From: CAVVFX01 sp963777595
GTDB lineage: Bacteria > Acidobacteriota > Terriglobia > Bryobacterales > Bryobacteraceae
Reading direction: 5' to 3'
Length of the DNA stretch: 64,000 nucleotides
NCBI GenBank assembly: GCA_963777595.1
Contig: CAVZRE010000016.1
Location: 1-64,000, forward strand
The translations under genes were made by a program, and so were the position numbers. The notes below the pieces were generated by a model. That model searched no databases, had not been told where the DNA came from, and saw only the letters and a program-made list of their open reading frames with translations. Shown piece by piece: positions 25,919-34,744 of this stretch. Every line of letters starts with the position of its first letter. The first letter of the stretch is position 1.

Positions 25919-26998
25919 ATGAAAACGATGCACGCAGGATTTGTTGAGCAGTTCGGGAAGCCTCTAGTGCTTCGGGAGTGTGAAGTCCCCTCTCCCGGGG
26001 CCGGCCAGATCCTGGTAAAGACTGAGGCCTGTGGCGTATGCCACACGGATCTCCATGCCGCGCACGGCGATTGGCCCGTTAAACCCACCTTGCCATTCAT
26101 CCCGGGTCATGAGGCCATCGGTTTGGTAGCCGCTCTCGGCGCCGGAGTGACGAACGTCCGGGAAGGCGACCGGGTTGGAGTCCCCTGGCTATACTCGGCG
26201 TGCGGTCATTGCGAGTATTGTCTCGCCGGCTGGGAAACAGTTTGTCCGGACGCGCAGTTCGGCGGCTATACCCGGAACGGAGGCTTCGCCGAGTACCTGC
26301 TCGCCGATCCGAATTATGTCGCGCACGTGCCAGCAGGCCTTTCCGCCAATGATGCCGCACCGCTGATTTGCGCCGGTCTCACCTCGTATAAAGGGATCAA
26401 GGAAACAGGCGCGAGGCCAGGTGAATGGGTCGCGATCTCCGGGGCTGGCGGTCTTGGCCACCTCGGAATCCAATATGCCAAGGCCATGGGACTGCTTGTC
26501 TGCGCGATCGATATTGATGACGGCAAACTCGCCCATGCCAAGCGTCTGGGGGCCGAAGTCACGATCAACGCGAAGAACGGCGATCCGGCTACCGCGATCA
26601 AGAAAGCGACCGGGGGTGGAGCTCATGGCGTTTTAATCACCGCGCCCTCGCTCATCGCATTTAAACAAGGTGTTGGCATGACCCGGAAGCGCGGCACTTG
26701 CGTGCTGGTGGGCCTGCCTCCGGGCGAATTCCCGGTTCCGCTTTTCGATGTGGTGGCAAACTGTATTACCATCCGAGGCTCGTTCGTAGGCACGCGCCGG
26801 GATATGACTGAAGCGTTGGCGTTCGCAGCCGCGGGCAAGGTGAAGGCCGATATCGAATTGCAGCCTCTCTCCTCGATCAACCAGATTTTCGACCGGCTTG
26901 AGCATGGCGATGTTGCGTCACGCGTGGTCCTCGATTTCGCGCAACCAAAGGCAAAGGCTCCAGCGCATCTCAAAGAAGGCGAGCTAGTTTTAACGTAG
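25919..26998 (+). CDS. adhP: Zinc-dependent alcohol dehydrogenase (AdhP/AdhA type)
   Basis: 359 aa, medium-chain dehydrogenase oxidising primary alcohols or, in fermentation, reducing acetaldehyde with NADH. Catalytic zinc ligands are Cys41 in CGVCHTD, His64 in GHEAIG and a later Cys in APLICAGLT. The structural zinc cluster is C95, C98, C101 and C109 (CGHCEYCLAGWETVC). The nucleotide-binding GAGGLGHLG follows. The C-terminus has a ~12-residue tail (KAKAPAHLKEGELVLT) beyond most relatives. It is just upstream of the MgtA-type ATPase, an arrangement also seen in low-oxygen stress islands of other bacteria. Confidence 0.9.
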   Translation: MKTMHAGFVEQFGKPLVLRECEVPSPGAGQILVKTEACGVCHTDLHAAHGDWPVKPTLPFIPGHEAIGLVAALGAGVTNVREGDRVGVPWLYSACGHCEYCLAGWETVCPDAQFGGYTRNGGFAEYLLADPNYVAHVPAGLSANDAAPLICAGLTSYKGIKETGARPGEWVAISGAGGLGHLGIQYAKAMGLLVCAIDIDDGKLAHAKRLGAEVTINAKNGDPATAIKKATGGGAHGVLITAPSLIAFKQGVGMTRKRGTCVLVGLPPGEFPVPLFDVVANCITIRGSFVGTRRDMTEALAFAAAGKVKADIELQPLSSINQIFDRLEHGDVASRVVLDFAQPKAKAPAHLKEGELVLT

Positions 26999-27014
26999 TC
27001 CGGGTGATCACCAA

Positions 27015-29693
27015 TTGGAACAGTTGATAACTCCCGTTGCCGGCCAGCCCGCGGCTGCGGTCGTCAAGGGCGGGAGCGCAGGCTCTAACCACGCGCCGTC
27101 ACCTCCGCGTCAGAATATTCGAGTTTCTCAGGCCGTGCTCGATGCTGCGATGAAGGAAGGCGATGGGCTGCTCCAGTCTTTGCAAACAGGCACCGGCGGG
27201 CTGACGCAAAATGAGGCCGAGAACCGTGCGCGCAAGACGGGACCCAATGAAGTGGCACAGGAGAGGCAGCAAAGCTGGTTCGGCCGCTTGCTGAAAATCA
27301 TCCGCAATCCACTGGTGATCCTGTTGTCGATCCTCTCGGCACTGTCCTACTCAACCGGTGATGCGCGCGCTGGAACTGTTATGGCGGCCATGGTGCTGCT
27401 CAGTGTCGCGCTCCGCTTCATGCAGGAGTCGCGGGCAGACGCGGCGGCGGCAAAGCTCAAGGCCATGATTCACGTGACCGCCACTATTATGCGGGACGGC
27501 GCCGCCAGGGAGATACCGCTGCGTGACCTTGTGCCGGGCGACATCATCAACCTTTCAGCGGGAGACATGATCCCCGGCGACGTGCGGGTGCTGTCCTCGA
27601 AAGATCTCTTCGTAGGCCAGGGGAGCCTGACTGGCGAGTCGTTCCCCGTTGAGAAGTTTCGCGAAGCGGCGAAGACCGCGGCAACTTCACCGACCGAGAT
27701 CAACAACACGTGCTTCATGGGTACCAGTGTAGAGAGTGGCACAGCGACGGCTGTCGTGGTGGCAACCGGCGTCCACACTTACCTCGGCAGCATGGCGGGC
27801 TCGATCACGGAGGAGCGCGCGCCTACTAGCTTTGACCGGGGTCTCAACGGCTTCACCTGGCTCATGATCCGGCTGATGTTGGTGATGGTGCCCCTGGTTT
27901 TCCTCATCAACGGCGTCACGAAACAAGACTGGAAAGAAGCCTTCTTCTTCGCCATGGCCGTGGCCGTGGGGCTTACTCCGGAAATGCTGCCCATGATCGT
28001 ATCGGTCTGCCTTTCCAAAGGAGCGATCGCCATGAGCCGCAAGAAAGTGATCGTCAAGCGGCTGAACTCCATCCAGAACTTCGGTGGCATGGATGTGCTC
28101 TGCACAGACAAAACCGGCACGCTCACCGAGGACCGAGTGGTTCTATTGCGGCATTGCAACGTTGCCGGACGGGAAACCGATGAAGTTCTACTGGACGGCT
28201 ACCTGATCAGCTATTTTCAGACCGGTCTTAAGAACCTGCTCGACCTTGCCATCCTCGATAGTCAGGATTTCGTCAAACCTGATTTCCACGGAAAAGCCCA
28301 GGTTGATTTATACAAGAAGCTCGACGAACTTCCTTTTGACTTCACGCGACGCATGATGTCCGTACTGGTGAAAGGGCCAGAAGGTAAGTCCATCCTGCTC
28401 ACCAAGGGCGCTCCCGAAGAGGTCTTTGTTCAGTGCTCTCACTTCGAACTCGAGGGAAAGGTGTCGCCAATGGACCCCAACCTGATCGTCGGACTGAGGC
28501 AAGAGTACGAGAGCCTGAGCAAAGATGGCTTCCGGGTCCTTGCTGTGGCGCGAAAGGAATTGCCGGGGAAGGACGCCTGTTCGAAAGACGATGAGCGCGA
28601 CCTCGTCCTCAAGGGCTATGTCGCGTTTCTGGACCCACCCAAGAAGACTAGCGGCCCTGCCATTGAAGCCCTTCACAAGCATGGTGTCGCGGTAAAAATT
28701 CTTACCGGGGACAACCAACTCATCAGCCGGAAGGTTTGCGGGGACGTTGGACTTGCCGCTGACCCGATGCTCCTCGGCGGCGATGTGGAGACAATGTCCG
28801 ATGCCGAACTGGCCGACGCAGCGGAGAAAACCACACTCTTCGCCCGCCTCTCGCCAGCACACAAGCGGCGGGTCATCCGCGCTCTCCAAGGTAAGGGGCA
28901 TGTCGTCGGCTTCATGGGCGACGGCATCAACGACGCACCCGCCCTGCGAGCCGCTGACATCGGCATCTCCGTGGACACCGCTACGGACATCGCCAAAGAG
29001 TCCGCGGATCTGATCCTGCTGGAGAAGGACCTCATGGTCCTCGAAGGCGGCGTGATCGAGGGCCGGAAGGTCTTCGCGAACATCATCAAATACATCCGTA
29101 TGGGGGCGAGTTCCAATTTCGGCAACATGTTCAGCGTGTTAGGTGCCAGCGCATTCCTCCCTTTCATCCCCATGGCTCCGATTCAGGTATTGACCAATAA
29201 TCTGCTGTACGACTTCTCGCAAGTGCCGATTCCGATGGACGCGGTGGACGACGAACAAGTGGCGTTGCCGCGGCCGTGGAACATCTCCGAGATCACGCGG
29301 TTCATCCTTTTGATTGGCCCGATCAGTTCGATCTTCGACTACACGACTTTCTTTGTGATGCTCTGGGTCTTCCACTGTTGGGACCCGTCCCGCGCGTCCG
29401 TGTTCCAGACGGGTTGGTTCGTCGAATCCATAATGACCCAGACGCTCATCATCCACGTCATTCGCACGAATAAGATTCCCTTCCTGCAGAGCCGGGCGAG
29501 TTGGCCGCTAATCATTACGACGCTCTCCATCATGGCCTTGGGAGCGTGGTTGCCGTATTCTCCGCTGGCCTCCTCGCTGGGACTCGCCGCCCTCCCGCGA
29601 ATGTACTGGCCGATTCTGTTGTTGACGTTGCTCGCCTACGTGGGCCTCACGCAAATGGTGAAAGTCTGGATGTTAAGGAAGAAATGGATTTAG
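27015..29693 (+). CDS. mgtA: Magnesium-translocating P-type ATPase
   Basis: 892 aa P3B-type ATPase importing Mg2+ at the inner membrane. It has an N-terminal region with a TG-rich actuator leader, AAGD/TGES-type actuator motif (SLTGESFPVEK) and DKTGTLT phosphorylation site. KGAPEEVF marks the nucleotide-binding domain and GDGINDAPALRAADIGISVD the hinge. A C-terminal bundle of membrane helices ends in MLRKKWI. The start used is TTG 27015, 16 bp after the ADH stop, since no ATG fits upstream of the conserved ISQAVLDAAMKEG-like region. It is followed after 1 bp by a VIT1-type transporter and probably shares its transcript. Confidence 0.9.
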   Translation: MEQLITPVAGQPAAAVVKGGSAGSNHAPSPPRQNIRVSQAVLDAAMKEGDGLLQSLQTGTGGLTQNEAENRARKTGPNEVAQERQQSWFGRLLKIIRNPLVILLSILSALSYSTGDARAGTVMAAMVLLSVALRFMQESRADAAAAKLKAMIHVTATIMRDGAAREIPLRDLVPGDIINLSAGDMIPGDVRVLSSKDLFVGQGSLTGESFPVEKFREAAKTAATSPTEINNTCFMGTSVESGTATAVVVATGVHTYLGSMAGSITEERAPTSFDRGLNGFTWLMIRLMLVMVPLVFLINGVTKQDWKEAFFFAMAVAVGLTPEMLPMIVSVCLSKGAIAMSRKKVIVKRLNSIQNFGGMDVLCTDKTGTLTEDRVVLLRHCNVAGRETDEVLLDGYLISYFQTGLKNLLDLAILDSQDFVKPDFHGKAQVDLYKKLDELPFDFTRRMMSVLVKGPEGKSILLTKGAPEEVFVQCSHFELEGKVSPMDPNLIVGLRQEYESLSKDGFRVLAVARKELPGKDACSKDDERDLVLKGYVAFLDPPKKTSGPAIEALHKHGVAVKILTGDNQLISRKVCGDVGLAADPMLLGGDVETMSDAELADAAEKTTLFARLSPAHKRRVIRALQGKGHVVGFMGDGINDAPALRAADIGISVDTATDIAKESADLILLEKDLMVLEGGVIEGRKVFANIIKYIRMGASSNFGNMFSVLGASAFLPFIPMAPIQVLTNNLLYDFSQVPIPMDAVDDEQVALPRPWNISEITRFILLIGPISSIFDYTTFFVMLWVFHCWDPSRASVFQTGWFVESIMTQTLIIHVIRTNKIPFLQSRASWPLIITTLSIMALGAWLPYSPLASSLGLAALPRMYWPILLLTLLAYVGLTQMVKVWMLRKKWI

Positions 29694-29694
29694 C

Positions 29695-30390
29695 ATGCCT
29701 TTGCCTCTGATAGAGCGGCACCGCATAGGACGCATCGGTTGGTTGCGAGCCGCTGTACTGGGCGCCAACGATGGCATCCTTTCCACCGCGAGCCTGGTGC
29801 TCGGGGTCGCATCAGCACACGGGAGCCATAATAGCGTTCTCGTCGCGGGAGTCGCCGGTATGGTTGCCGGAGCGATGTCGATGGCGGCCGGCGAGTATGT
29901 GTCGGTTCACTCGCAGGCGGATACCGAGCAGGCCGACCTCAATCTTGAGCGCGCGGAACTCAAGAGTGACGACAAAGGAGAGCACCAGGAGTTGGCGGCC
30001 ATCTACGTCGGTCGTGGTCTTGAACCCGCGCTCGCAAAGCAGGTTGCGCAACAGTTGATGGCTCACGACGCGCTGGACGCGCATGCTCGCGACGAACTGG
30101 GTATCTCCTTAGGGGGCATTGCCCGTCCCGTTCAGGCTGCTATGGCGTCCGCTGCCAGCTTCGCAGTGGGAGCTGCGATGCCCCTTCTGGTCACTGCCCT
30201 GTCGCCTCCGCTTGCTCTGATCGCCCTCGTATCTGGGACGTCGCTCGTGTTCCTCGCTTTCCTCGGCGGATTAGCCGCACGAGCGGGCGGTGCGGAAGTA
30301 ACGGTCGCCGCGATTCGTGTCACGTTCTGGGGCGCACTCGCGATGGGAGTGACCGCAGCTATTGGAGCGCTGGTTGGGACGATCGCTTAG
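29695..30390 (+). CDS. VIT1/CCC1-family metal transporter
   Basis: 231 aa membrane protein that typically exports Fe2+ or Mn2+ from the cytosol. The first helix carries the family motif LRAAVLGANDGILSTASLVLGVA. A second helix (GMVAGAMSMAAGEYVSVHSQAD) is followed by a Glu/Asp-rich cytosolic loop (about 75-140) of the metal-binding type. Three further helices follow. Its ATG is one base after the mgtA stop, suggesting a divalent-cation homeostasis pair. Confidence 0.9.
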   Translation: MPLPLIERHRIGRIGWLRAAVLGANDGILSTASLVLGVASAHGSHNSVLVAGVAGMVAGAMSMAAGEYVSVHSQADTEQADLNLERAELKSDDKGEHQELAAIYVGRGLEPALAKQVAQQLMAHDALDAHARDELGISLGGIARPVQAAMASAASFAVGAAMPLLVTALSPPLALIALVSGTSLVFLAFLGGLAARAGGAEVTVAAIRVTFWGALAMGVTAAIGALVGTIA

Positions 30391-30395
30391 CGCCC

Positions 30396-30690
30396 CTAGT
30401 GCGTGTATATCAGGACGGTATCGCTCTGCTCACCACCCTGTTGGAGCTGAACCGCGACGGTCCCTGCTGTGGGCGGAAACCTGACGTTAATCTGTGTGAG
30501 CCCCAGGACAGCTATGGGCGCCTGGCCGCCGTATAAGACCTGGAGAGCAGAGTTCTCCGCGGCAATTGGTACCTGCGTGATCGGATCAGCCGACTGCGGG
30601 ACATGCGCCCGTCCGGCTGGGCAACGTTTAGCAGACCCGTACCCGTGGCCCATAGCTGGCTATATCGCAAACTCGATCCACTTATCCGGC
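30396..30690 (-). pseudogene. Remnant of a TIGR03437 (Solibacter C-terminal) domain protein
   Basis: On the minus strand the last ~55 residues of the domain are intact: ALQVLYGGQAPIAVLGLTQI, then NVRFPPTAGTVAVQLQQGG, ending VLIYTH. Just upstream, LWATGTGLLNVAQPDG is in another frame. The TIGR03437 domain is a hallmark of Solibacter-type acidobacteria, where it ends large secreted proteins. Everything upstream is replaced by unrelated sequence read in the opposite direction, so this is a leftover 3' end. Confidence 0.65.
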
Positions 30691-31257
30691 CCCAGCCGTC
30701 TATGCCAAGTCGCCGGTTACCTTGAGCTTTCCGCCGGCGCGATCGCGGTGATCGGACCGAACGAAGCCGTTTCCGCCACAGGCTCGTGCCCGTATTCCGA
30801 GAGTCTGTCGTCAGGCTTTCTCGGAGCAGGCACATTTGCCATCTCGGCGTCCGGCAGTTCATCAAGCGTGACGCTCAATCCTCCAATCCAGATCACGGCA
30901 GTCAATCCGCCTGAAGCGGCCGGCACCAACGAGCCATTTACCGTTCAGTGGAGCGGCGGCTCAGAAGACGACGTGGTCAAGGTCTCGCTCGTTTTCAAGA
31001 CCTTCATGACCCAATACTCGTCATATGGTTACGTCTCAGCTACCGCCGGCTCCTACAGCTTTCAGTCAATTTGCACCGGCAACCCAGTCTCAGCCGGCGG
31101 AAACGGCGTTTTCTGCACTTTTGGCCTACCTGGGATCACGGAGGTGGTCGTGGAGCAGATGCCGGCGACGGATCAACTTGCCACGTTCCAGGCCAGCGGA
31201 ATCACCGGCGATATTCAGGTCTCATGGATCTATCGTTATGTCATCGGATTAAACTAG
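30469..31257 (+). CDS. Beta-sandwich secreted-type protein, N-terminus lost
   Basis: The frame is open from 30469, but residues encoded before about 30700 are only the antisense of the TIGR03437 remnant. From about 30730 it reads as beta-rich extracellular domains (AGAIAVIGPNEAVSATGSCP, SSVTLNPPIQITAVNPPE, EPFTVQWSGGSEDDVVKVSL) like those in large Bryobacterales surface proteins. No signal peptide is present, so it is probably the 3' part of a larger gene joined to the remnant by a rearrangement. A GTG at 30748 could serve as a start. Function unknown. Confidence 0.4.
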   Translation: MGGNLTLICVSPRTAMGAWPPYKTWRAEFSAAIGTCVIGSADCGTCARPAGQRLADPYPWPIAGYIANSIHLSGPSRLCQVAGYLELSAGAIAVIGPNEAVSATGSCPYSESLSSGFLGAGTFAISASGSSSSVTLNPPIQITAVNPPEAAGTNEPFTVQWSGGSEDDVVKVSLVFKTFMTQYSSYGYVSATAGSYSFQSICTGNPVSAGGNGVFCTFGLPGITEVVVEQMPATDQLATFQASGITGDIQVSWIYRYVIGLN

Positions 31258-31721
31258 CGACTTACCACCGTTTAAATTTTATTTGATTCTTCGAAACGGG
31301 CACATGGACGCCGCACCACGCGAAAACTCTTGCTTGCTCGTGCCATCCTGAAAGTAGAGATGCCACGTGTGGCGTCTGACGGCATTATTCGCAAAACCTG
31401 CCGCCCGCTTTATCGAACTACACCGCATAAAGGAGGGCCAGTTGTCGAGTTGCACTCACAGGAAATTGGGTTCGATTCGCAAATTCCCGAGCACCGGGCC
31501 CGCGACGTTTTTTGGGCGCCGCGCACAAGAATGCACAAGCCCAAAAGCGCCAATGCTCCGTAAGCCGCACAAACCGAGACGTTTATAAGGAATTGGGTTC
31601 GATTCGCAAAACGGCCGCGTGACCACGTGTGCCTCAAGCTGCCTGAATAGTCAGCGTGCCTCTTCAGCCATACCCGCCCGAAGCAATAAGGAGTGGACCG
31701 TCAAGTGCCTCTCGAAGATGC
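31258..31721. other. 464-bp intergenic region with dispersed repeats
   Basis: No gene is clear. It contains the inverted copies of the repeat family also seen at 14 kb (31464-31610). One minus-strand frame over the repeat (31410-31637) reads ANRTQFLINVSVCAAYGALA, then LLGLCILVRGAQ, a hydrophobic peptide that could be incidental. Confidence 0.5.
31464..31610 (-). repeat. Dispersed repeat, inverted relative to the copies at 14 kb
   Basis: A 20-bp sequence AATTGGGTTCGATTCGCAAA occurs exactly at 31464-31483 and 31591-31610. Its reverse complement matches TTGCGGATCGAAGCCAATTC of the 14-kb tandem repeat with 2 mismatches over the core. Between the two copies the minus strand shares TTGTGCATT-N-TTGTGC and a GGTTTGT-N2-GGCTT segment with the 14244-14525 unit, so the similarity covers over 100 bp. 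Confidence 0.6.
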
Positions 31722-32006
31722 ATGAGCAAGGCAGACGATCAAGGAACGAGGACCTACGCTACCGTTCGCGAAGAAGTGCACGGAATCGGCACGGATTCAG
31801 CCGGCCAGTCCGGAGACACACAGGGGTTATCGGATGTTGCGGAGGCTGGCGGAGAAAGCGTCCAGGAACTGCTCGAAGAAGGGCAAGCATTCGAGGCCGA
31901 GGCCATCGGCGGCGTAGAAGATGCACCCGACGCGGATGTGGCGGAGGTTCACACGAAACAAGTCCCGGAGGACGATGTTCCTTTGGAATACCTCGAGGGA
32001 GATTAA
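31722..32006 (+). CDS. Small acidic protein of unknown function
   Basis: 94 aa, very acidic and without hydrophobic segments (SVQELLEEGQAFEAEAIGGV, APDADVAEVHTKQVPEDDVP). It ends 4 bp before the aldehyde dehydrogenase start, implying co-expression. The ATG at 31722 gives the sensible N-terminus MSKADDQGTRTY; a closer ribosome binding site is not obvious. No family recognised. Confidence 0.55.
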   Translation: MSKADDQGTRTYATVREEVHGIGTDSAGQSGDTQGLSDVAEAGGESVQELLEEGQAFEAEAIGGVEDAPDADVAEVHTKQVPEDDVPLEYLEGD

Positions 32007-32010
32007 CCAA

Positions 32011-33393
32011 ATGGCATATCAAAGCGTTAACCCATATGACGGCAGCAAACTGAAGACGTTCGAGCAACTCAACGATACCCAGTTGGAATCAGCGATCGAT
32101 ACGGCCGCGAAATGCTTTGACGCCTGGCGGCGCACCACATTCCAGGAACGCGCGACCATCATCGCTAAGGCTGCAACCATTCTGCGCGAGCGAATTGAGG
32201 AATTCGCTCACCCCGTTACGCTTGAGATGGGCAAGCTCATCGAACAGGCACGGGGCGAAGTCCGGCTCAGCGCGGATATCATCGAATACTATGCCCGGAA
32301 CGCCGAGTGCTTTCTCGCAGCCGAAAACCTGAAACCGCGTTCCGGCGAAGCCGAGGTCGAAAGCAGCCCGCTGGGAGTTCTTTTTGGCGTCGAGCCCTGG
32401 AACTTTCCTTATTACCAGCTGGCCCGTTTTGCCGCGCCAAATTTGATGGCAGGTAACGTCGTCATGGTGAAGCACGCGGGATGTGTTCCGCAATGCGCGA
32501 TCGCATTTGAAAAGCTGTTTCGGGACGCAGGTGCGCCAGTGGGCGCGTATACCAACCTGCTGATCTCGCATGATCAGGTGAATCGCGTGATCGACGATCC
32601 TCGAATCAAAGGTGTGGCGTTGACCGGCAGCGTGGAAGCCGGAAAGCTGGTTGCGGGAAGAGCCGGACAAAACCTAAAGAAGTCAACGATGGAACTTGGC
32701 GGGAGCGACGCCTTCATCGTACTCGAAGATGCTGATCTGGAAAAAACGGTCAAATGGGCAGTATGGGCCAAGATGAACAACACCGGCCAGTGCTGCGTGG
32801 CCGCGAAGCGATTCATCGTCGTTGAAGAATTGGCTGACCGGTTTCTCCAGAAGTTCCAGGCGTCTCTGGAGGCGCTCGCGCCCGGAGACCCAATGGATGA
32901 GTCAACGACGCTCGGACCCCTGTCGACGGAAGCGGCACTGGTGCAATTGCTGGCTCAGGTCAACCGGGCAGTCGCTGAGGGCGCCACTCTGGTAACGGGG
33001 GGCAAGCGGATAGACAGGCCGGGATCTTTCATGCAGCCGACGATCCTTACCAATATTAAGCCCGGCAACTCCGCTTTTCGCGAGGAGTTCTTCGGCCCCG
33101 TCGCGCTGTTCTTTCGAGTCCACAACGAGGACGAGGCGATAGCTCTCGCCAACGACTCGGATTTCGGATTGGGTGGCTCGGTGTTTACGCAGGATATTGT
33201 ACGCGGCAAACGCGTCGCGAGCCAGGTCGACACAGGCATGATGTTCGTCAATCACCCGACTTGGACGACAGCGGATTTGCCATTCGGCGGAATCAAGAAT
33301 TCGGGTTACGGGCGCGAGTTATCCCGGATGGGAATCCAGGAATTCGTGAACAAGAAGTTGGTGCGCGTGGCTTCGATCGACGCACCAGCGTAG
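32011..33393 (+). CDS. NAD(P)-dependent aldehyde dehydrogenase (succinate-semialdehyde dehydrogenase-like)
   Basis: 460 aa, slightly shorter than the usual ~480 and like the GabD/SSADH branch that lacks the N-terminal extension. EPWNFPYYQ marks the cofactor domain. The general base is Glu228 (TMELGGSDAF) and the catalytic Cys is 262 (NNTGQCCVA). PFGGIKNSGYGRELS lies near the end. It oxidises aldehydes to acids and could act on acetaldehyde or succinate semialdehyde; the true substrate cannot be read from sequence. With the zinc alcohol dehydrogenase upstream it may form an alcohol-aldehyde-acid route. Confidence 0.9.
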   Translation: MAYQSVNPYDGSKLKTFEQLNDTQLESAIDTAAKCFDAWRRTTFQERATIIAKAATILRERIEEFAHPVTLEMGKLIEQARGEVRLSADIIEYYARNAECFLAAENLKPRSGEAEVESSPLGVLFGVEPWNFPYYQLARFAAPNLMAGNVVMVKHAGCVPQCAIAFEKLFRDAGAPVGAYTNLLISHDQVNRVIDDPRIKGVALTGSVEAGKLVAGRAGQNLKKSTMELGGSDAFIVLEDADLEKTVKWAVWAKMNNTGQCCVAAKRFIVVEELADRFLQKFQASLEALAPGDPMDESTTLGPLSTEAALVQLLAQVNRAVAEGATLVTGGKRIDRPGSFMQPTILTNIKPGNSAFREEFFGPVALFFRVHNEDEAIALANDSDFGLGGSVFTQDIVRGKRVASQVDTGMMFVNHPTWTTADLPFGGIKNSGYGRELSRMGIQEFVNKKLVRVASIDAPA

Positions 33394-33509
33394 GGCAAAG
33401 GTAATGAAGGCCTGCCTATCGCGGACAGCTATGGAACGAGTTCGATGCAACACTGGCCGCCTGAAGAGCGGGGCGGATTTCGGATAGAAAATTAGAGGAG
33501 ACGAAACGT

Positions 33510-33659
33510 ATGCTATGGACGATTGTAGTTGTGTTATTCATCCTATGGCTTCTGGGTTTTAGTTTTAGTATCGGCGGAAGCTTGATCCATTTACTGCTGG
33601 TCGTGGCGTTGGTGATTGTCGTCATCAATCTCTTTACCGGCCGTCGGGGCGTAATTTAG
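33510..33659 (+). CDS. Small lmo0937-family membrane protein (DUF5670)
   Basis: 49 aa with two hydrophobic helices (MLWTIVVVLFILWLLGFSF and IHLLLVVALVIVVINLF) and a basic end (TGRRGVI), the pattern of the lmo0937 family of stress-associated two-helix peptides. AGAGGAG lies 9 bp before the ATG. It is free-standing between the aldehyde dehydrogenase and the universal stress protein. Confidence 0.75.
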   Translation: MLWTIVVVLFILWLLGFSFSIGGSLIHLLLVVALVIVVINLFTGRRGVI

Positions 33660-33833
33660 GTCTTGCGGCGAGCGGATCGTCGTTTACTGCCCGGCGCATC
33701 ACTTTTTGAGCTTTTTGCGCCGGTTGGGGCTCGGTCTGATGTTCTATTGTGTTCGCTGCCGGTGGTTGCCAACACGGTAAATGATGTTTTGCGACGTGGC
33801 GATCGAGATAAACAACCCTGGATAGGAATCGCG

Positions 33834-34706
33834 ATGCTGAGCCTTAAGACCATTCTTGTACCTATTGTGTTCTCGGATGCTTCCCGCCAAGCGGTACATG
33901 AGGCCGCGTGGTTGGCGCGGCGCTTTACCGCGGAGATGATCCTGCTGCATGTCGTGACGCCCTTCAACTTTCCAGCCGGAATGCTGGAGGGCGGGCACGA
34001 GATTACTGCTCGGGATTTGCACGCGCACATCGTTCAGCAGTCACAGAAAGAGCTGGACGAGACGTTACGACCTGAACTGGAAGGGATCTCGGTCACACGC
34101 ATGTTGCTGAGAGGCGACGCTGCCCAGGAAATCGTGAAGACGGCTCGCGACCGCAACGTCGACCTGATCGTGATGTCGACCCGCGGCCATGGGGCGTTCT
34201 ACCGTTATCTGCTGGGCTCGGTGACAGCGAAAATACTGCACGAAAGCCCTTGCCCGGTCTGGACAGGCGCTCACCTGGAAGAGGCGGCGCGCGAGTTTTC
34301 GATCCGCAGCGTCCTCTGCTCCGTGGATTTGACCCAGCATAGCCGCCACACCGCGAAACTAGCCGCCGGGATGGCCGCTGCCGTGGACGCGAAGCTTACG
34401 CTCGTCCACATCACCACCGGTGTGGATGTCTTCGGCCCCGGCGGCTCCCATGTCGACCGCGCGTGGCAGGAAACGATAGTGGGTTTCGCCGCCACGGAGG
34501 TCGCTAAGCTTCAGCAGGACGTGGGCACGAAAGCCGAAGTCATCATCGAGAGCGGCAATGTCCTGGAGCTATTGAACCGGACTGCGGAGCAAATCAAGGC
34601 TGACGTCCTGGTCATCGGACACAGTTCTGTGTACGAACACTTAGGGGCAAACGGCAACGGCTATGAGATCATCCGGGCGTCCCGCATCCCGGTCCTGAGC
34701 GTCTGA
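33834..34706 (+). CDS. Tandem-domain universal stress protein
   Basis: 290 aa made of two UspA domains (about 1-145 and 150-290). The first (MLSLKTILVPIVFSDASRQA) keeps the nucleotide-binding glycine motif STRGHGAFYRYLLGSVT. The second (RSVLCSVDLTQHSRHTAKLA) ends VIGHSSVYEHLGANGNG and lacks a clear motif, so probably only one domain binds ATP. Such proteins support survival under oxygen limitation or starvation. It lies between small membrane stress genes and a BON lipoprotein. Confidence 0.88.
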   Translation: MLSLKTILVPIVFSDASRQAVHEAAWLARRFTAEMILLHVVTPFNFPAGMLEGGHEITARDLHAHIVQQSQKELDETLRPELEGISVTRMLLRGDAAQEIVKTARDRNVDLIVMSTRGHGAFYRYLLGSVTAKILHESPCPVWTGAHLEEAAREFSIRSVLCSVDLTQHSRHTAKLAAGMAAAVDAKLTLVHITTGVDVFGPGGSHVDRAWQETIVGFAATEVAKLQQDVGTKAEVIIESGNVLELLNRTAEQIKADVLVIGHSSVYEHLGANGNGYEIIRASRIPVLSV

Positions 34707-34744
34707 AGATTTGCCGTCGCCCGGCTTAGCGAATTTCGGCTGAC

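Noticed and set aside
27466..27480. CACGTGAC match inside mgtA
   Set aside because: It is within the coding frame and lacks the CGGTCA second half at 6 nt, so it was not counted as an operator.
31612..31632. Possible fifth copy of the palindromic operator (GTGACCACGTG)
   Set aside because: The palindrome is incomplete and the spacing to a CGGTCA-like half does not hold.
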